A stretch of DNA of 64,000 nt, from NCBI RefSeq assembly GCF_003597395.2, contig NC_133769.1, positions 178,209,825 to 178,273,824 on the forward strand, given 5' to 3'. The stretch is from Chelonoidis abingdonii. Its lineage: Eukaryota; Chordata; Testudines; Testudinidae. This document shows positions 58,697-64,000 of the stretch, in pieces; within the stretch, counting starts at the first letter, position 1; each line of letters begins with the position of its first letter. Both the position numbers and the translations under genes were made by a program. Below the pieces are notes generated by a model that did no database searches, was not told where the DNA came from, and saw only the letters and a list, made by a program, of their open reading frames with translations.

Positions 58697-59160
58697 TCAT
58701 TCTGTGGCGAGCAAGTCCATCCGAGGGGTGCCCCATTGACAGAATATGTGGTATAATCTGCTGTTGTCTATTTCCCACTTGTGGCCTTGGAAGAAGTGCC
58801 TGCTGAGTGCATCCATGGTCACATGCTGATCCCCTGGAAGGTAGGCCGCTGTGGTGATGATCTGTTTCTGTATGCACCAATTTCCAAGCTTGACAGCCTT
58901 GGTGTAGAGGGAGGGCGATCTTACTCCTCCTTGGTGATTGATGTAAAACATGCATGATAAGTTGTCCATTATGACTTTTATGTGTTTGTCCCTGATAAGC
59001 GGTAGAAACTAGAGACAGGCCTACCCAATCATTCTGAGTTCCAGGAGGTTGATGTATTGCACAATCTCTTGCGATGTCCACTTGTTCTGGGTCGCATGAG
59101 CATCTAGATGCACTACCCACCCTAGCAGAGAGGTGTCTGTCGTTATGATGCAACCTAGAT
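58697..59160 (-). pseudogene. DIRS RNase H domain fragment
   Basis: The minus frame starts with TTDTSLLGWVVHLDA, the usual xxDASLxGWGAHL opening of the DIRS/retroviral-type RNase H, and continues through MFYINHQGGVRSPSLYTKAV and FCQWGTPRMDLLATE, the conserved end. It runs on the minus strand down to about 58697. It is interrupted upstream by the CR1 inserted at about 59165. Confidence 0.82.
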
Positions 59161-59164
59161 GGAG

Positions 59165-60267
59165 CTACTATAAGATGAGTGCAAAACTGGTCGGAAAACT
59201 GTTCCCAGAGAATTGTCCAAGAAAAACAGAGCTCTCACTCTCAGGTTGGGTGCAGCAAGTTATCAGTGGTTCAGAGTCATGCTGGAAGGGCATAACGAGT
59301 GGGGTCCCACAGGGATCATTTCTGGGTCTGGTTTTGTTAAATATCTTCATCAATGATTTTGATAATGGCATACAGAGTACACTTATAAAGTCTGCAGATA
59401 ATACCAAGCTGGGAGGGATTGCAAGTGCTTTGGAGTATAAGATTATAATTAAAAATGATTTGGACAAACTGGAGAAATGGTATGAAGTAAATAGGATGAA
59501 ATTCAAGAAGTACAAATGAAAAGTGCTCCATTTAGGAAGGAGCAATCAATCAGTTGCACACATAAAAATGGGAAATGACTGCCTAGGACGGAGTACTGAA
59601 GAAACGGATCTGGAGGCCATAGTGGACCACACGCTAAATATGAGTCAACAGTGTAACACTATTGCAAAAAAAAGCGAACGTTATTCTGGGATGTATTAAC
59701 AGGAGTGTTGTAAGCAAGACATGAGACGTAATTCTTCCACCCTACTCTGCACTGATTAGGCCTAAACTGGAGTATTGTGTCCAGTTCTGGACTTCAAATT
59801 TCAAGAAGGATGTTGACAAATTGGAGAAAATCCAGAGAAGAGCAACAAAAATGATTAAAGGTCTAGAAAACACGACCTATGGGGGAAGATTGAAAAAATT
59901 GGGTTTGTTTAGTCTGAAGAGAAGAATGAGAGGGGAGATGATAACAGTTTTCAAGTAGGTGAAAAGTTGTTACAAGGAGGAAGGAGAATTTTTTTTTTCT
60001 TAACCTTTGAAGATAGGATAAGCAGAAATGGGCTTAAACTGCAGCAAGGGAGGTTTAGGTTGGACATTAGGAAAAACTTCCTAACTGTCAGGGTGGTTAA
60101 GCACTGGAATAAATTGCCTAGGGACTCTGTGGAATCTCCATCATTGGGGATTTTTAAGAGCAGGTTTGACAAACACCTGTCAGGGATGGTCTAGATAATA
60201 CTTAATCCTGCCTTGAGTGCAGCGGACTGGACTAGATGACCTCTCGAGGTCCATTCCAGTTCTATGA
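59165..60267 (+). mobile_element. CR1-type LINE, 5'-truncated, inserted into DIRS copy C
   Basis: The plus frame 59133-59519 contains SGVPQGSFLGLVLLNIFIND followed by SADN where functional RTs have a FADD-type box. One catalytic Asp is lost. After a frame break come the post-RT region (about 59750-59960), a degraded C-terminus (RFRLDIRKNFLTVRVVKHWN) and a 3' tail with GATGACCTCTCGAGGTCCATTCCAGTTCTATGAT split over 60236-60267. It interrupts DIRS RNase H and linker sequence, so it is younger. Confidence 0.88.
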
Positions 60268-61156
60268 TGACCGTTGGGGGGAGAATACACAAATGGGACT
60301 TTTGCACACATGTTGCAATGGTCTTTCCATCAGCTGAGGGATTGTTTTATGCAGGTGGGTTTGGAAAGAAGCATATTTAAACAGTGCCTGTTTGGTGAAT
60401 AAACAGTTCCGAGCCACCCTTGAAAGGCAGCACATTCGGAATCTTGTGTGTTCTATGACGAAGGTGCTGGCTGCCATGTGCCCCAGCAACTGAAGACAGT
60501 TCTTTTATCAGAGTTTGGGGACTGAGCTGAATTGTGTTGGGGACACAAATCTATGCAGAGGAAGGTAGGCTCTTGCTGTTACTGAATCGAGCTGTGCCTC
60601 TATGGAGTTCTGCACAGGAGTCAAAGTGGATTTTTGAATGTTTAATTGCAGGACAATTCAAGGAAGAAATCCGTGGCCTCAGAAGTTGCCAGAGACATCA
60701 GTTCCAAGGAGCAGCCTTTCAGCAGCCAATTGTCCAGGCAAGGGAATACTACCTTTCCTGTTGAGCCGTGCTGCTACTACTGACATGACTTTCTAAAGAT
60801 TCTCAGGGCAGATGGCAGGCCAAAGGGGAGCACTTGGTATTGAAAGTGGCCCTGACCAACAATGAAACATCAGTATTGTTTGTGGGATAAGAAGGATCGC
60901 AATATGAAAATATGCATCTTGAAGGTTGAGGGCTAAGAACTAACCCCCTTGTTCTATTATCGCTGCAAGAATCACCATTTTGAATTTTTGTGCCTTCACA
61001 TAGATGTTGGATAGCCTCAAATCTAGGCTGGGTCTCCAAACCCCACTCTTTATTGGTGTCAGGAAACACCTTGAATAAACCCCCTTCCCTCTGTGCCGCA
61101 TGGGGACTGGTTCTATAGCTCCCATGCGTAGAAGAGTCTATTACTCGATGAAGCAA
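60262..61156 (-). pseudogene. DIRS reverse transcriptase and linker fragment (copy C)
   Basis: The minus frame 61125-60940 has GAIEPVPMRHRGKGVYSRCF, then GVWRPSLDLRLSNIYVKAQKFKMV split over the same frame, the opening of the DIRS RT. Nearer 60800 comes YQVLPFGLPSALRIF, then CLDNWLLKGC where YLDDW is expected, so the catalytic pair is damaged. The frame 60489-60262 (LLGHMAASTFVIEHTRFRM) is the connection to RNase H. Several frameshifts. Confidence 0.75.
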
Positions 61157-61256
61157 GGTCTTCTGAGAGGGGTCCTTAAAGAGGGACAGGGAAGGGGGAT
61201 TTGTAGATGGAAACAGTCAACTAGATGGTGTATCCTGTAGAGATGATCTCCAAAAC

Positions 61257-62355
61257 CTAGTTATCTAAAATGGCTGTCTCCCAAGCCCGCCAGAAGTAGT
61301 AAAGGCTATTGCCAAAGGGAAGAAGGCAGGTCAATTGATGCAGATAATGAGCACGGTAATTCAGGCCTTCAACTAGCCTATCAAAATTGCTGCTTGGAGG
61401 TGGAAGGGTGAAAGTGGAAGGCTGAGAAGTGGATGGTTTCCTTCTCTGGAATCTGGGTCTCTTCTGATGCGGTTCACATGGCTCCTGGGAGGTAAGAAAT
61501 TGAGCAGAATAGGCTCTCTGAGCCATCTGGGACTTGCTGAGCTACCTCTTGTAGGTGTGTTTATACAGATACCAATAAAATGCAAGGCACCCCTAGGGTC
61601 TTTAGGGATGAACCACAGATTCATCTATGCTGTCCAAAACCAACTCAAACCCACCAAAAGGAAGCACCCCCACTGTATTCTGGATCTTTTTTGGTAATCT
61701 TGAGAGCTGGAGCTAGGAAGCCCTTCTCGTAACTACTGCTGTAGTGATTGAATGGGAGACAGTATCAGCGGCATTGACAGAGGCTTGTAGAGATGTCCTG
61801 GCAAGTACTGGCCCTCTGTAATAATTGCCTGGAATTGCTCCGTGTTCTGCGTTCTGCCACTTTGGTATAGTTTACGTGATTAAAATTTTGTCATTAGCAT
61901 GTGGTAATTGGCGATTCTAAATGGTCAGGAAGCTGAAGAATGAGATTTCCTACCCAGTAGGTCCAGATGCTTGTGCTGCCTTCCACGTACATTAACTGTG
62001 TTGAGTACCACAGCGTTAGGTGAGGGACGAGAAAATAAAAATTCGGAGTCCTTTGTTGTGACATAATACGTCTTATACACTCTGTTGCATGTAGGCAAAA
62101 TAGTAGCTGGAGTGGGCCAAACGATCTTTGCTGGGTCCAGAAGGGCTTTGTTTATGGGCAAAGCTTTGCAGGTAGATGAGGCTGAATGGAGGATATCAAG
62201 CAGCTTATGATGAGGTTCTTTAACCTCCTCAAGAGAGATCTGTAAGGAGTCAGCAATTCTCTTGACCTGATCTGGAACGGCTTAAAATCATCGGCCAAGG
62301 ATGGCGGGGGAGGCACAACAGCTTCATCCAGAGTTGAAAATGAGATGTTGGCCAC
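61257..62355 (-). pseudogene. DIRS gag remnant (copy C)
   Basis: Minus frames: 62355-62152 (FSTLDEAVVPPPPSLADDFK), 62161-61925 (VWPTPATILPTCNRVYKTYY, then LDLLGRKSHSS) and 61526-61257 (KRPRFQRRKPSTSQ, then LPFGNSLYYFWRAWE just ahead of the RT). Order and content match the gag of copy A. Broken by frameshifts. Confidence 0.72.
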
Positions 62356-63330
62356 CGGAGAGACCCCCTTATTGGCTCTAACTCCCTGCTCCTCAAAGGA
62401 TTTACCTTAAGGGTCAGGTCTCCTAGAGGGAGCAGGTGATGCAGGTTGCCTCTCTCTGAGACAGGTGGTGCTCAATGCGCTGTTGGCGATAGGCAGCCCA
62501 AGGGTCCCAACATGGCCAAGGAGAAGTATAAGGCGCAGGTGGAGGTGGCACCCATGGGTGCTCATACCAGTGAGATGTTGATAGTAATCTTGTGCCACAA
62601 GTAGTTATATAGTCTCAGACTTCTGGAAAGGGGCCTCTATAGGAGTGAGGGGGAGAACCCTGAATTGATATTTGAGACACTGAGGCAAGGTCTTCATTAG
62701 AATCCTCTTCTTATAAATCGCTCTGGAATGGTGGGGCACCTGGAGAGATCTGAAGTGAAACCATTGGTACTGGGTGAAATTCAGGAGATCTTGATGTTCT
62801 TAGTACTGAGAGCACATCAGAGCCAAGCAGCAGAGAACTAGGTGCCTCAGACACAGCCAGGTCCCGGGGAAAACAGAAATCTGGGGTACTGAGTGTGATA
62901 TCGGTATCAAGTCTGTGGTCTGCATCGAGGTGATGATGAAGGCTCTGATGATACCGTGAGTCTCCAGCACTTTGAGGGAAGTGTGATCGGAGCCCAAGCG
63001 GACTTCTTTGGTACCAAGGAAGCAGAGGAAGAGTCTTCCTTGCTGCCTCAGTCTGTCAACTGCACCGATTATCTCTCTGGGCCTGAGGCTTTGCAGTCTC
63101 TCAGTCTAGCAGTACCCTGGGTATCTGAGGAACTAGCAGCCTCATGGGTACTCGACTGAAGAACAGATGGTGCCAAAGTGGCTGAAATTACTGACAACCT
63201 CAGCTTTTTAGAGGTAGATTCCCTACCTGGTGAGCCCAAGGAACATGGGCGAACTACTCTCAGTTCTCTCTCAGCTGCCTCAGCCTGAGACAGAATTCTG
63301 ACAGTTGTATCCGTTGAGATTTCCTCAATG
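62356..63330 (-). mobile_element. DIRS gag N-terminal and variable region (copy C)
   Basis: Ser/Thr-rich, poorly conserved region with repeated GGTACT/GGTATC words, in the position of the variable N-terminal gag. Several short frames, none intact. A zinc-knuckle segment like that of copy A was not found on this strand before the boundary near 63330. Confidence 0.45.
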
Positions 63331-64000
63331 TTGTACTTATTTCTTATTCAAGTAGTTAGTTGTAGTAGCTCTTAGCATTACTCTAATTAGTCAGCAAGTA
63401 GTAGTAGTAATTTTGGCTTTCTAGTATTAAAAAAATAAAAAATAAAGGTTCTCTCATATATAGATACCAGATAGTAGTTCTTGTTCACTGGGAGGTTTTG
63501 CCCAGTTCTCCCGGCTTCAAATGTCTGTTGTACGGGGAGGCGATCCTGGTAAGTGATGGGCACTCCCACTACATCCACTGCCTTGGGGAAATCGCACGTT
63601 GCCCAGAAGCGTACCTTCAGTCTGGCACTGAAGTCCAGAGCCAGAAAAAACAGGGAGATAAAACTTAATCTTCTCATGATGGAGAAAGCTCACCATGCCT
63701 CCACTATATCAGACTGCAAACCAGCCTCCACTATATCAGAGCCCCAAACCTCCAGGGCCTCTAAAAGGAAGGCCACAAAACTCCTCTCAAAAGTCCTCCA
63801 CGGACTGTTCCCAAGGCTCACCAGGCAGGGACTCTACCTTTAAAAAGCCAAGGTCATTGGTGTCTTCAGCCACTTTGGCACCATCTTCAAAGCCGAACAA
63901 CAGATTGATCTATTCCCTCTAACACATGCATTGCTGCATTAATCAAACCACCATATAGTCACTCAGATACTCCGGAGTTAGCAATGGAAGATCACTGGTG
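63331..64000 (+). mobile_element. Start of a plus-strand DIRS element (copy E), runs off the right edge
   Basis: A plus-strand zinc-knuckle-like segment SDGHSHYIHCLGE (about 63553-63595) and, one frame shifted, SHVAQKRTFSLALKSRARKN with the charged helix REIKLNLLMMEKA. These match the layout of copy A's CLGEVHISAKCSIC segment at 20060-19970. A frameshift separates the two halves. The orientation is opposite to copy C, so the two stand head to head. The rest of the element lies outside the window. Confidence 0.6.

Larger units (their letters stand above)
58012..63330 (-). mobile_element. DIRS-type element (copy C), split by a CR1 and carrying a MITE
   Basis: Minus-strand order: gag (about 63200-61257), reverse transcriptase (61156-60600), linker (60489-60262), then a CR1 insertion (about 59165-60267), RNase H (59160-58697), and a terminal repeat at 58012-58200 (ACCCTGTGTAGTAACTGTGG and GCTCCACTCAAGATGTGC). 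The tyrosine recombinase is missing, its place being taken by a truncated MITE and unassigned sequence. Same strand as POU2F1. All frames are broken. Confidence 0.78.

Noticed and set aside
58581..59153. A 190-codon minus-strand frame, the longest in this part
   Set aside because: It is out of frame with the RNase H domain, which reads clearly in another minus frame over the same interval.
54703..64000. The POU2F1 start-codon exon
   Set aside because: No minus-strand exon ending in phase 1 with the expected N-terminal residues was visible. It should lie beyond the right edge.
1..64000. CRISPR arrays, tRNA or rRNA genes, bacterial operons
   Set aside because: No regularly spaced short repeats, no tRNA or rRNA signature, and the window is clearly vertebrate intronic DNA.

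Overview
This is vertebrate nuclear DNA, most likely from a turtle. The evidence is one large intron-rich host gene on the minus strand, and introns filled with CR1 LINEs, DIRS-type tyrosine-recombinase retrotransposons, hAT MITEs, a Harbinger DNA transposon and retroviral-type LTRs, a mixture typical of chelonians. The turtle call rests on my recognition of these repeat families and not on a search. Nothing in the window looks prokaryotic, and I found no operon, CRISPR array, tRNA or rRNA.

Host gene: seven coding exons of POU2F1 (Oct-1), all on the minus strand and in transcription order at 54702-54602, 51554-51501, 49870-49751, 47935-47756, 39355-39229, 12911-12817 and 9996-9823. Together they encode 283 complete codons plus two bases: the Gln-rich activation region and the first part of the POU-specific domain. 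All have AG/GT splice sites and compatible phases. The translation-start exon(s) lie beyond the right edge. The rest of the POU-specific domain, the homeodomain and the C-terminus lie beyond the left edge. The intron between 39229 and 12911 is about 26 kb and carries most of the mobile DNA.

Layout, left to right: 1-9822 is the last intron visible (CpG-containing unexplained DNA, a MITE, a gag-like remnant split by an LTR of about 1.3 kb, a 131-bp hAT MITE with target-site duplication, a probable DIRS 5' fragment). 9823-12911 holds two exons. 13499-20190 is a long degraded DIRS element (copy A) containing a hAT MITE and a 1148-bp LTR, both with target-site duplications. 21231-26955 is a Harbinger element containing a CpG-rich internally deleted DIRS (copy B) in the intron of its Myb-like gene. 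26983-32570 has LTR-like and non-LTR fragments and AT-rich repeats. 33020-35960 holds two CR1 elements tail to tail, one split by a MITE and the other by a 959-bp LTR-type element with a 5-bp duplication. 36-47 kb is mostly quiet intron, with a conserved-looking Sox/octamer block, a third hAT MITE and a degenerate minisatellite. 47.7-54.7 kb holds the exon cluster. 55.7-64 kb has another CR1, a DIRS element (copy C) split by a CR1, and the start of a plus-strand DIRS (copy E) at the right edge.

The host gene encodes a transcription factor that binds the octamer ATTTGCAT. The mobile elements are all visibly broken and none looks able to move by itself. I found no clearly new biological system. 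The observations most worth following are the nested-insertion chronology, two candidate intronic enhancers with perfect octamers inside an octamer-binding gene, the DIRS terminal fold-back structures, and the LTR-type element with terminal direct repeats.
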